Positions 44,702 to 53,719 of a stretch of DNA of 64,000 bases are shown piece by piece (the stretch's first letter is position 1; every line of letters starts with the position of its first letter). The DNA is from Palleronia marisminoris (lineage in GTDB: Bacteria; Pseudomonadota; Alphaproteobacteria; Rhodobacterales; Rhodobacteraceae), in contig NZ_FWFV01000003.1 in assembly GCF_900172315.1 (NCBI RefSeq), positions 62,001 to 126,000 on the forward strand, in the 5' to 3' direction. A program made the translations under genes and the position numbers. Below the pieces are notes generated by a model. That model was not told the DNA's origin, ran no database searches, and was given only the letters and a program-made list of their open reading frames with translations.

Positions 44702-46578
44702 TCGAGCTTATCGCCCACAACCTCGCCCCGATCATGTTCATCAGCGTGATGGGCCTTCTGTTGCTGGGCTACCCGGTGGCGCTGACCCTTGCGGGCGGAG
44801 GTCTCGCCTTCTTCGCCATCGGCGTCGGACTTTCCGATTACTCCAACGACATCAACCTCTTCTGGCCTCTTCTTCGTGCAATGCCTGAACGTGTCTTCGG
44901 CATCATGTCGAACGATACGCTGCTGGCGATCCCGTTCTTCACCTTCATGGGCCTGATCCTCGAAAGATCGGGCATGGCCGAGGATCTGCTCGATACCGTT
45001 GGCCAGCTTTTCGGCCCCCTGCGCGGCGGCGTGGCCTTCGCCGTGATCCTCGTGGGGGCGCTGCTGGCGGCCACGACGGGCGTCGTCGCGGCGTCGGTGA
45101 TCGCGATGGGGCTGATCTCGCTCCCCATCATGCAGCGCTACAAGTACGACCCCGCGGTCGCCACCGGCACCATTGCCGCGGCCGGGACGCTGGCGCAGAT
45201 CGTGCCGCCGTCGCTGGTGCTGATCGTCATGGCCGACCAGCTGGGCGTGTCGGTCGGTGACATGTATTTGGGCGCGCTCTACCCCGCGCTGATCGTCATC
45301 GGGGCCTACTGCCTCTACATGCTGGGCCTGACCCTGCTGCGACCGAACGCCGTGCCCGCCCTGCCCCCGGAAGAGCGGCGCCTGGGCGGCGGCATCTGGT
45401 CGCTGGTCGCCATGGCTGTGCTGGCGGTGGTGCTTTACCTCGCCTCGTCGCGGCTGCTCTTCTCGAGCTACATCCCGGCCACGCGCGTCGTCTTCGCCTC
45501 GGCGTTCACGGTGCTCGTGTGCCTCGGCATCGCGCTGGCCAACCGCCACCTCAAGCTTGGCCTCCTGTCGCGCCTTGCCGAAGAGGTGGTGATCGTCCTG
45601 ATCCCGCCGCTCGCGCTGATCTTCCTCGTTCTCGGCACCATCTTCCTTGGCATCGCGACGCCGACCGAGGGCGGCGCCATGGGCGCGGTGGGGGCGCTGA
45701 TCCTCGCGTTTGCGAAGCGGCGGCTGGATAAGCAGACCCTGAGATCGGCGGTCGAGGCGACGGCCAAGCTGTCGGCTTTCGTCCTCTTCATCCTGATCGG
45801 CGCGCGGGTCTTCGGCTTGACCTTCTACGGCGTCAACGGGCAGGTCTGGCTCGAGGAACTGCTGCTGGCGCTTCCGGGCGGACAGTTCGGGTTCCTCATC
45901 GTCGTCACGATCGTGATCTTCATCCTTGGCTGCTTCCTCGACTTCTTCGAGATCGCCTTCATCCTCGTGCCCCTGCTGGCGCCGGTGGCGGACACCCTCG
46001 GGATCGACCTGATCTGGTTCGGCGTGATCCTGTCGCTGAACCTGCAAACGTCGTTCCTGACGCCACCCTTCGGCTTCGCGCTGTTCTACCTCAGATCCGT
46101 CGCGCCGACCACGGACAGGGAGGATCGCCAGACCGGCGAACGCCTGCCTGGCGTCCAGACGCGGGAGATCTATCGCGGCGTGCTGCCCTATATCGGCATC
46201 CAGTTCGTGCTGATCCTGCTGGTCATCCTGGTGCCCGGCCTCGTCACCCACTACGACGACGCGCGGCAGGCCCGGCAGAATGCTCCGGCCACCGAAACCG
46301 CGCCGGCCCCCGGCAGCTTCAACTTCGGCGGCGGAGAGGCGGAGACCGACACGGCGCCGAGCGAGGGGTTCAACTTCGGTGGTGGCGCCGAACAGGCCGA
46401 GCCCGAAGCGCCCCCCAACACGGGACCGGACAGCCTGAACTTCGGCGGATCGGATCCGGCCCCCGAACCCCAGTCCGAAGGCTTCAACTTCGGCGGCGAC
46501 GCGGAACCGGAGCCCGAGCCCGAGCCTGAACCAGAACCAGAACCAGAACCGTCGACAGGCGGCTTCAACTTCAACTGA
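44698..46578 (+). CDS. TRAP transporter large permease (DctM) with FNFGG-repeat tail
   Basis: 626 residues. The membrane part (residues 1 to about 520) has 12-14 spans with DctM motifs such as LLAIPFFTFMGLILERSGMAEDLLD, GALLAATTGVVAASVIAMG and FLTPPFGFALFYLR. The last 100 residues are unusual: five copies of an F-N-F(-G-G) word (GSFNFGGG, GFNFGGG, SLNFGGS, GFNFGGD, GFNFN) set in Pro/Glu/Ala-rich linker that ends with a long EP dipeptide run. This tail is cytoplasmic or periplasmic, probably disordered. The hydrophobic length is typical of the extended DctM group. Confidence 0.9.
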   Translation: MIELIAHNLAPIMFISVMGLLLLGYPVALTLAGGGLAFFAIGVGLSDYSNDINLFWPLLRAMPERVFGIMSNDTLLAIPFFTFMGLILERSGMAEDLLDTVGQLFGPLRGGVAFAVILVGALLAATTGVVAASVIAMGLISLPIMQRYKYDPAVATGTIAAAGTLAQIVPPSLVLIVMADQLGVSVGDMYLGALYPALIVIGAYCLYMLGLTLLRPNAVPALPPEERRLGGGIWSLVAMAVLAVVLYLASSRLLFSSYIPATRVVFASAFTVLVCLGIALANRHLKLGLLSRLAEEVVIVLIPPLALIFLVLGTIFLGIATPTEGGAMGAVGALILAFAKRRLDKQTLRSAVEATAKLSAFVLFILIGARVFGLTFYGVNGQVWLEELLLALPGGQFGFLIVVTIVIFILGCFLDFFEIAFILVPLLAPVADTLGIDLIWFGVILSLNLQTSFLTPPFGFALFYLRSVAPTTDREDRQTGERLPGVQTREIYRGVLPYIGIQFVLILLVILVPGLVTHYDDARQARQNAPATETAPAPGSFNFGGGEAETDTAPSEGFNFGGGAEQAEPEAPPNTGPDSLNFGGSDPAPEPQSEGFNFGGDAEPEPEPEPEPEPEPEPSTGGFNFN

Positions 46579-46590
46579 CCCAACAAAAAA

Positions 46591-46613
46591 GGCGCCGGGG
46601 ATCACCCGGGGCC
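46591..46613. terminator. bidirectional terminator between TRAP permease and binding-protein genes
   Basis: GGCGCCGGG and CCCGGGGCC pair with a 5-base loop, flanked by A6 on the left and TTTC on the right, between convergent genes. Good intrinsic terminator for both strands. Confidence 0.75.
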
Positions 46614-46637
46614 TTTCGACTTCTCGAGGTATCGCGG

Positions 46638-47783
46638 TCAGTTGGCGGAACCGCCGCCGACCGAACCGGCACCCGAAATCTGCGCCGGAAGCAGGCCGTT
46701 CGCCTGCTTCTGCTGCATGAAGCGCGCGAAGTTCTGCTCCGCGACCTGCTGCCACAGGAAGTGCTCGGCCTGGAAGGCCATCATGCTGTCGTAGATGTCC
46801 GACCACCCGTCCGCGCTGCCGCGCAGATCGGAATAGAGCGCCAGCGCGGCGTCATAGGTCGCGTTCAGCACGTCGTCCGGAAACGCGCGCAGCTGCGCGC
46901 CCTGCTGGACGAGCGACCGCAGCGCCGTCGGGTTCTTGTAGTCGTATTCCGCCATCATCTCGGTATTGGCGGCGCGGCAGGCGGTCTGCAGCAGGCTCTT
47001 GTACGTGTCGGGCAGCCCGTTCCACGCGTCGTTACCGACGAAGACGTTGAGGGTCAGGTTCCCCTCCCACCAGCCGGGATAGTAGTAGTAGGGCGCGACC
47101 TGATAGAAGCCGAGCTTCTCGTCGTCATAGGGGCCGATCCACTCGGCCGCGTCGATCGTGCCGCGTTCCAGCGCCGGGTAGATGTCGCCGCCCGCGATCT
47201 GCTGGGGCACGACGCCGATCTGCTCCATGATCTGGCCGGCAAGGCCGGCGATCCGCATCTGCAGGCCGTCCATGTCCGAAAGCCCGCCGATCTCTTCCCG
47301 GAACCAGCCGCCCATCTGCGTGCCGGTGTTGCCCGCGGGCAGGTAGTGCAGCCCCTGGCTGTTGTAGAACCCGTTGAGCAGGTCGAGGCCCCCACCGTAG
47401 TAGAGCCAGGCGTTCATGCCCCGGTTGTTCAGGCCGTAGGGAACCACGGCTCCCAGCGCCCAGGTGGGCGACTTGCCGACATAGTAATAGGCGGCCGTGT
47501 GGCACATCTCGACCGTGCCGTTCTGGACGGCGTCGGCGGCCTGCAGGCCGGGAACGATCTCGCCGCCCGCGAAGACCTGGATGTCGAAGGCACCGTCGGT
47601 CGCCTCGCGCACGTAGTCGGCCACATCGGTGGCGCCGCCATAGATCGTGTCCAGCGCCTGCGGGAAGGACGAGGTGCAGCGCCACTGAACCTGCGGCGAG
47701 GATTGCGCGATGGCCGGTGCAGCGAGCGCTCCGGCCCCTGCGCCGCCGATGGCGGCCGTCGTCAGAAACTTCCTGCGATGCAT
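46638..47783 (-). CDS. TRAP transporter substrate-binding protein (DctP family)
   Basis: About 381 residues from ATG 47783, with GGGAGGATC before it. The N terminus has a Tat-like signal (HRRKFLTTAAIGG then AAPAIAQ). The mature part resembles TakP-type DctP proteins for 2-oxo acids or related carboxylates: VQWRCTSSFPQAL, ADYVREATDGAFDIQVFAGGEIVPG, GWFREEI and the conserved ERGTIDAAEWIGPYDD. It faces the small/large permease genes from the opposite strand, so the three probably form one transporter. Confidence 0.88.
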   Translation of the reverse strand: MHRRKFLTTAAIGGAGAGALAAPAIAQSSPQVQWRCTSSFPQALDTIYGGATDVADYVREATDGAFDIQVFAGGEIVPGLQAADAVQNGTVEMCHTAAYYYVGKSPTWALGAVVPYGLNNRGMNAWLYYGGGLDLLNGFYNSQGLHYLPAGNTGTQMGGWFREEIGGLSDMDGLQMRIAGLAGQIMEQIGVVPQQIAGGDIYPALERGTIDAAEWIGPYDDEKLGFYQVAPYYYYPGWWEGNLTLNVFVGNDAWNGLPDTYKSLLQTACRAANTEMMAEYDYKNPTALRSLVQQGAQLRAFPDDVLNATYDAALALYSDLRGSADGWSDIYDSMMAFQAEHFLWQQVAEQNFARFMQQKQANGLLPAQISGAGSVGGGSAN

Positions 47784-47861
47784 GGTGATCCTCCCTGGTG
47801 CATTCAATCCGGCGGCCACTTTGGCAGAAAACCGGGGCGATGCAACGGCGTGGCGGGTCAT

Positions 47862-48623
47862 TCAGGCGGCGAAGGGGATGCGGCGGCCGTCGATCTCGGC
47901 CACCTGCATCGGGGTGTCGTAGAGATTGCTCAGCCAGTCGGCGGTCATCAGGTCGTTGGTCGCGCCTGCGCCGTAGAGCCTCCCGTCCTTCAGCGCCACG
48001 ATGCGGTCCGCGAAGCGGGCGGTGATGCCAAGGTCGTGGACGACGATCAGGATGCCGCGCGCCTCGGGCCCCGGTCGCGAAAGGCCGTGCAGGCGGTGCA
48101 TGATGTCGTGCGCATAGCGCGGGTCGAGTGCCGAGAGCGGCTCGTCCAGCAGGATCCACGGCGTCGTCTGGGCGTAGGCCATCGCGACGAAGGCCCGCTG
48201 CCGCTGGCCGCCGGACAGGGTATCGAGGCTGCGGTCGCGGAACGGCGCGAGACCGAAGGCTGCGATCGCGTCCTCGACGGCCTCGTGGTCGGCCGGGCCG
48301 GGCCTGCCGCGGTGGTGGGGCCAGCGCCCGAAGGCGATCAGGTCGCCGACGCAGAGGCGCGCGGTGACGCTCTGCTCCTGGGTCAGCAGCGCCAGCGCCT
48401 TGGCACGCTCGGCCGGGGCCATCGCGGCCAGGTCCTGCCCCGACAGGCAAACCTGCCCCCCCTGCGGACGCAGAAGCCCGGCCATCGCGTGCAGCAGGGT
48501 CGATTTCCCCGCCCCGTTCGGCCCGATGATCGCCGTGATGCCTTCGGGCGGCAGCGACAGGTCGACCGCGCTCAGCACTTCGGTGCCGTCCCGCGCGATG
48601 CTCAGGTCCCGCGTCTCGATCAT
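47862..48623 (-). CDS. iron-siderophore ABC transporter ATP-binding protein
   Basis: 253 residues. Walker A GPNGAGKSTLLH near residue 36, signature [15 protein letters not shown], Walker B WILLDEPLSALD and H-loop IVVHDLGIT. Sequence style is the FepC/FecE group. Overlaps the upstream permease gene by 4 bp and shares its operon. Confidence 0.9.
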   Translation of the reverse strand: MIETRDLSIARDGTEVLSAVDLSLPPEGITAIIGPNGAGKSTLLHAMAGLLRPQGGQVCLSGQDLAAMAPAERAKALALLTQEQSVTARLCVGDLIAFGRWPHHRGRPGPADHEAVEDAIAAFGLAPFRDRSLDTLSGGQRQRAFVAMAYAQTTPWILLDEPLSALDPRYAHDIMHRLHGLSRPGPEARGILIVVHDLGITARFADRIVALKDGRLYGAGATNDLMTADWLSNLYDTPMQVAEIDGRRIPFAA

Positions 48624-49585
48624 CGCCGCTCCTTCCTCAGCACGAGCACCAGGAACAGCAGCCCGCCCGCGAACTCGACCACCACCGACATGGCCGACTG
48701 GTAGCCCAGGGCCCGTTCGAACACGAACTGCCCGGCGACGAGGATCGTCGCGCCGATCAGCGCGGCGGCGGGCACCAGCACCGCATGGCGATGCGTGCCC
48801 GTGGCGCGATAGGCAAGGCTGGCCGACAGAAGCCCCAGGAACGTGACCGGCCCCACCAGCGCCGTCGACACCGCCACCATCACCGACACGAGCGTCAGCG
48901 CGAGGACGATCGTGCGGTCATAGGCCAGCCCCAGCGTCAGCGCCTTGCTGCGCCCCAACGCGGCAACGTCGAGCTGCCCCGCCATGCGCCACGCAAGGGC
49001 AAGCGCGATCCCCAGCGCCAGTGCCGCGATCCACAGAAGCTGCCCGTCCACCGATCCGAACGAGGCGATGGTGGCCTGTTGCACCACCGCGAATTCCGAC
49101 GGCTCGAGGATGCGCTGCGCAAAGTTCGCCAGCCCGCGCAGCAGGAAGCCGAGGATCACGCCTGTCAGGATGGTGCGCAGGATGTCGTCCGCCCCGCGAC
49201 GAAGCAGCGTCGCGAAGAGCGCGGTGGCGGCGAGCGACAGACAGAGCGTCTCGATCAGGAATTTCGGCAGCACCGGGATCTGCGAGAAGCCGGCGCCGCC
49301 CAGGGTCAGCACGAGGCTTGTCTGCAGGAACACGAAGAGCGCGTCGAACCCGACGATGCCGGGCGTGATCAAGCGGTTGCCCGCGGCGGTCTGGAACAGC
49401 ACCGTGGCCGCGCCGACCGCGGCGCCCACGAGGATCAGCGCCGCCAGCTTCTCGAATCGCAGCGACAGGATCAGCCCGACCGGTGCGCGCAGGTGCCACG
49501 CCAGGAACAGCGCCGTGGCCAGCGCAAGCGCGGCCGAAAGCCCGATGAGCCGCCGCTCAGCCACGTCGCGCCGCCAGCGGAGCAT
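48620..49585 (-). CDS. iron-siderophore ABC permease (FecCD family), second
   Basis: 321 residues with eight to ten membrane spans. Landmarks: VLFQTAAGNRLITPGIVGFDALF for the FecCD start and FLGLLSASLAYRATGTHRHAVLVPAAALIGA for the coupling and C-terminal part. It pairs with the following permease to form the heterodimeric channel. The two permease genes overlap by 29 bp. Confidence 0.9.
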   Translation of the reverse strand: MLRWRRDVAERRLIGLSAALALATALFLAWHLRAPVGLILSLRFEKLAALILVGAAVGAATVLFQTAAGNRLITPGIVGFDALFVFLQTSLVLTLGGAGFSQIPVLPKFLIETLCLSLAATALFATLLRRGADDILRTILTGVILGFLLRGLANFAQRILEPSEFAVVQQATIASFGSVDGQLLWIAALALGIALALAWRMAGQLDVAALGRSKALTLGLAYDRTIVLALTLVSVMVAVSTALVGPVTFLGLLSASLAYRATGTHRHAVLVPAAALIGATILVAGQFVFERALGYQSAMSVVVEFAGGLLFLVLVLRKERR

Positions 49586-50498
49586 GCAGAAGCCACAGGA
49601 ACACGGCGGCCCCGAAGACGGAGAAGACGGTGGCGGCAGGGATCTCGTAAGGGAAGCGCAAGACCCGGCCGATGACGTCCGCCGCCAGCACCATGAACCC
49701 GCCCAAAGCGGCCACGGCGGGCAGGTTGGACCGCAGGTTGTCGCCCCAGAGGCGCGAGACCACGTTGGGCACCACGAGGCCCACGAACGGCAGCGCGCCC
49801 ACCGTCACCACCACCGCCGCGACCGCGACCGCGACGATGGCAAGGCCGATCGCCAGCGTCTGCCGGTAGTCGAGGCCGAGGCTCCGCGCCCGGTCCTCGC
49901 CAAGGCTCAGCAGGGTGATGCGGTCGGCGACGATCCACATCGCGCCGGCGATGGCGGCGATCAGCCACAAGAGCTCGTAGCGGCCGCGCAGCACGCCCGA
50001 GAACTCGCCCGAAGCCCAGGCGCCGACATATTGCAGAAGGTCGGTCACCCAACCCAGCCACAGCACCGCCGCGCCGAGGATCCCGCCATAGATGAGGCCG
50101 ACCAGCGGCAACAGGATCGGGTCGCGCCTGGGCACATGGGCGGCCAGCGCGAAGAACCCCGCCGTGCCGGCCAGCGCCGCCACCGCCGCCACGCTCATCT
50201 TGACCATCAGCGCCGCACCCGGCGCCACGATGGTGACGCCCAGCAGGCCCAGCATCGCGGCCTCTGGCGTGCCGGTCAGGCCGGGTTCGACAAGCCGGTT
50301 CTGCAGGGCAAGCTGCGTGACCACACCGGCCAGCGCCAGCCCCGCCCCGGCCAGCAACGCGGCCAGCGTTCGTGGCAAGCGGCTGACAGCAACCACGAGG
50401 CCGGCGTCGAGTTCGCCGGCCCACAGGTCGGCCGCGCCGATCGACAGGCTCGCCCCCACCAGCAGGACTGCGCCCGTTATGGCGAGGGCGCGCAGCAC
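49557..50498 (-). CDS. iron-siderophore ABC permease (FecCD family), first
   Basis: 313 residues with about nine membrane spans. Family motifs: LALAGVVTQLALQNRLVEPGLTGTPEAAML, SLGLDYRQ and FVGLVVPNVVSRLWGDNLRSNLPAVAALGG. It directly follows the binding-protein gene, with a 1-bp spacing. Confidence 0.9.
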   Translation of the reverse strand: MLRALAITGAVLLVGASLSIGAADLWAGELDAGLVVAVSRLPRTLAALLAGAGLALAGVVTQLALQNRLVEPGLTGTPEAAMLGLLGVTIVAPGAALMVKMSVAAVAALAGTAGFFALAAHVPRRDPILLPLVGLIYGGILGAAVLWLGWVTDLLQYVGAWASGEFSGVLRGRYELLWLIAAIAGAMWIVADRITLLSLGEDRARSLGLDYRQTLAIGLAIVAVAVAAVVVTVGALPFVGLVVPNVVSRLWGDNLRSNLPAVAALGGFMVLAADVIGRVLRFPYEIPAATVFSVFGAAVFLWLLHAPLAARRG

Positions 50499-51401
50499 TC
50501 AGCCGTCCGAGTCGCCGAAGACCTGAGTGAGTTCGTCGAGCGTGCCGCGCATGGACTGGATGCCCCCGCCGGCCAGGTAGATGCGCGCGGAATCAAGGTA
50601 GACGATCTGCCCCGCCTGCCCGGCCTTGGTGCCCTGCACCAGCGGGTTGTCAAGCGTGGCTTGCGCGGCCTCGCCCTCTTGCCCGATGGCGGCGCCACGG
50701 TCGATGACGAGGATCCAGTCGGGATCGGTCTCGGCGACGAACTCGAAGGACACGGCCTCGCCGTGGGTTTCCGTGTCGAGTCCCTCGCGGGCCTCGGGAA
50801 GGTCGAGCGCGCCGTGGATCCAGCCGAAGCGCGAGCTGCTGCCATAGGCCGAGATCTTGCCGCCATTGGCCAGCAGGATCAGCGCGTCGCCCTTGCCCTC
50901 GACGGCCTCGGCCGCCTCGGCGATATCCGCCTCGAGCGCCGCAATCGCCTCGTCCGCGGCGTCGGTGCGGTCGAAGATCGCACCGTAGGCCTCGGCGCGC
51001 GCCTTGGCCTGGGCCACGATGTCGCCGTCCTCGATGGTCATGTCGAGCGTCGGAGCAAGCTCGGACAAAGCGTCGACTTGCGCCTGCGACCGGCCGCCGG
51101 CGACGATCAGGTCGGGCTGCATGACGGCCAGTTCTTCGAAGTCGGGCTCGAACAGGGTGCCCACGATCTGCGCCTCGGCGAAGGCGTCCTCCATGTAGGA
51201 CGGGGGCGCGATGTCCGGGACGCCGTCGATCTCGATGCCCAGGGCCGACATCGTGTCGATCGCGGCAAGGTCCAGCACCACGACGGTCTCGGGGTTGGCG
51301 GGCACGGTGACCTCGTCTTGCGCGTCCTCGACGGTGACGGTCTGTGCGAATGCGGCAACGGGAAGCGCCGCGACAAGGGCGGCTGCAGCGATGGACTTCA
51401 T
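50499..51401 (-). CDS. iron-siderophore substrate-binding protein
   Basis: About 300 residues from ATG 51401; the longer frame upstream is antisense to the DUF2218 gene. Signal peptide MKSIAAAALVAALPVAAFAQ. The mature protein is a type III binding fold of the FatB/CeuE type: VTVPANPETVVVLDLAAIDTM, FEELAVMQPDLIVAGGRS and ALILLANGGKISAYG. No lipobox. First gene of the four-gene importer, divergent from DUF2218. Confidence 0.88.
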   Translation of the reverse strand: MKSIAAAALVAALPVAAFAQTVTVEDAQDEVTVPANPETVVVLDLAAIDTMSALGIEIDGVPDIAPPSYMEDAFAEAQIVGTLFEPDFEELAVMQPDLIVAGGRSQAQVDALSELAPTLDMTIEDGDIVAQAKARAEAYGAIFDRTDAADEAIAALEADIAEAAEAVEGKGDALILLANGGKISAYGSSSRFGWIHGALDLPEAREGLDTETHGEAVSFEFVAETDPDWILVIDRGAAIGQEGEAAQATLDNPLVQGTKAGQAGQIVYLDSARIYLAGGGIQSMRGTLDELTQVFGDSDG

Positions 51402-51486
51402 GCGAGGGCTCCTCGGCTCTGGACAAGGCCGACCCTGTGGGCCAGACATAATGTATATCCGACCTTTGAACTCAGGAAACGGGCAC

Positions 51487-51786
51487 ATGCAAGACCCTAT
51501 CCACGACGCCGGCACCTTCGAGTCGGCCAACGCCCGGCAATACATGAAGCAGCTGTGCAAGCACTTCGCCCACAAGGTCGAGACGCGTTTGACGGATGAC
51601 ACCGGCGAGATCGACTTCCCCTTCGGCAAGGCGCATCTCGAGGCGACGGATGCGCGGCTCGACGTGCGGCTCGCCGCGCCCGACGAGGACGGCCTTCTGA
51701 AGGCCCGGCAGGTGATCGACAACCACCTTTGTCGGTTCGCCTTCCGCGAAGAGGTCAAGACCGTCACCTGGCAAAGCGCCGCCTGA
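51487..51786 (+). CDS. DUF2218 family protein
   Basis: 99 residues from ATG 51487. The sequence ARQYMKQLCKHFAHKVETRL, FPFGKAHLEATDARLDVRL and HLCRFAFREE match the DUF2218 family, small proteins commonly beside siderophore receptors and ABC importers. Function is not established. It reads out divergently from the importer and into the receptor pseudogene, so it probably shares an iron-responsive promoter region at 51402-51486. Confidence 0.82.
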   Translation: MQDPIHDAGTFESANARQYMKQLCKHFAHKVETRLTDDTGEIDFPFGKAHLEATDARLDVRLAAPDEDGLLKARQVIDNHLCRFAFREEVKTVTWQSAA

Positions 51787-51813
51787 TCCCCGGTCGATGA
51801 TCCCGCCGCTGCG

Positions 51814-53648
51814 ATGCCAGCGGCCTGCGGAGAGGCACTGGACGATGCGCCGGGCCTTCTGGTGCTGAACAACGATGTCGGACGGTCGTCGCTGTTTTCA
51901 CGTGGGTACGAGTTCGACTACCTCTATTTCGACGGCCTGCCCGCCCCGGTCAGCTCGATCTACGGCACGCAGCCCGACGTCGCCATTGTCGATCATGTCG
52001 AGATCCTGAAGGGTCCCTCGGGCCTGTTCATCGGCACGGGCGAGCCTGCCGGCTCGATCAACATGCGCCTCAAGCAGGCCCGGCCCGAGTTCGGCGGCGC
52101 GTTCACCTCGCAGCTGGACAGCAACGGCCACGCCCGCGTAGAGGCCGACGTCACTAGCGCCCTGAACGAAAGCGGCACGCTCCGCGGACGGGCAGTCGTG
52201 GCCTATGGCGACGGCGACGGTTTCGTGGACAAGCAGTAGAACGGCGTGGCCGTGGCCTACGGCACGCTGGCCCGGGACGTCACGCCCGACACCACGTTGA
52301 CCTTCTCGGCCAGCCATCTCGAGCGCGACATCGCCCCCTTCAACGGCCTGCCGACGGATGCCGACGGTGACCTGCTATATCTCGACGCCGACACCACGAC
52401 TGCGGCGGACTGGAACGCGTTCGACAACCGGGTCGATGACCTGACCTTCGCGGCCGAGCACCAGCTGGGCAATGGCGGGAGGCTGAAATTCTCGGTCCGC
52501 CAGTCGCGCCAGGAAGCCGATTTCCTGTACGCCTATGCCGGAAGTTCGGCGGACGCGGAAAACGTGGTCTCGTCGCTTGCCTATCTGGGCCGGCAGTTCG
52601 AGCAGGACTCGACCGCGCTCGACGCCCATGCAGAGCTGCCCTTCATGCTTGGCGGCGTCACCGGCACCGCGCTGATCGGGATCGACCACCAGCGGGTCGA
52701 TTCGACCACCGCGACTGCGCGCGGAAGGATTCCGGGGTCCTTCGACCTCGACGATTGGGATGTCGGCGACGTGGACCGCCCCGACGCGGTCTATTCCACC
52801 CTGCAGGACAGCGAATACACCGCGACGGGCCTCTACTCGCAGCTTCGGGTCAACCCGATCGAGCCGCTGACCCTGATCGGCGGGACGCGCCTGACCTGGT
52901 ACGACAGCACCACCGTCGTGGACGATGGCATCCCCGACGAAACCGAGGAAGACGCCCACCTGACGCCCTTCGCCGGCCTGACCTACGACATCAGCCCCGT
53001 GGCCACGGTCTACGCCAGCTATTCCGAGATCTTCCAGCCTCAGATCGCGGTGGACGCGGATGGCGAGACGCTCGACCCCACCGAGGGCCAGCAATACGAG
53101 ATCGGCGTGAAGGCCGAGCTCGGCTTCGGGCTCAACGCCTCTGCCGCGCTGTTCCGCCTCGACCAGGTGAACCGGCCCGTCGCAGTGGTCGGCGAGAACT
53201 ACTTCGCAGCGGACGAAGAGATGCGCGCCCAGGGCCTCGAGTTGGCAGTGGCGGGCGAGATCGTACCGAACCTGCACCTCTCGGCGGGCTACACCCATAC
53301 CGATACGGAAATCACGGAAGGCCCGAGTGCCGGCCTCGTCTTCTCGGAGGTCACGCCGAGAACATCTACAAGCTCTCGGGCGTCTACGACGTCGAAGGCG
53401 GTGCGCTGGACGGGTGGAGCTTTGGCGGTCGCATCCGGGGCGTCAGCGATTTCTCGTCGCGGCGCGTCGAAGCGCCGGGCTATGCGGTCGTCGATCTGAG
53501 CGTGGCGAAGGATATCGGGTCGGAACTACGGGTCGGCGTCGAGAACATGCTCGACAAGGAATACTACACCCGCGTCGGCTCGCCCACGGTCTTCAACTTC
53601 CGTGGCGAGCCCCGCACCCTCACCGCGTCCCTGACCACGCGCTTCTGA
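51814..53648 (+). pseudogene. TonB-dependent siderophore receptor, decayed
   Basis: The reading frame shows a plug domain (GVLLNN-like LVLNNDVGRSSLFSRGYEFDY, VEILKGPSGLFIG) and a 22-strand barrel ending in the terminal Phe (SLTTRF). Three lesions are visible: the signal peptide, TonB box and start of the plug are missing at the 5' end; an in-frame TAG stands at 52237-52239; and near 53355 the frame shifts by one base (ACGCCGAGAAC where ACGCCCGAG would restore it). The gene should not make a working receptor. The paired ABC importer is intact. Confidence 0.85.
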
Positions 53649-53669
53649 CGCGCTTGGTTTGACAGGGGG

Positions 53670-53699
53670 CCCGGCCGGAGCTTATCCCGTCCGGCCGGG
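53670..53699. terminator. hairpin between receptor pseudogene and cysG
   Basis: CCCGGCCGG and CCGGCCGGG form a 9-bp perfect stem with a 12-base loop, followed by TCCTTCCTT on the plus strand. It separates convergent transcription units. Confidence 0.7.
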
Positions 53700-53719
53700 T
53701 CCTTCCTTGCGCGCGAACC

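Noticed and set aside
44296-46806. Minus-strand open frame of 836 codons opposite the TRAP permeases
   Set aside because: Low-complexity charged sequence, antisense to two clear TRAP genes.
51402-51486. Fur or RirA box between the siderophore importer and DUF2218 genes
   Set aside because: Iron control is expected here, but I could not match any consensus in the 85-bp gap.
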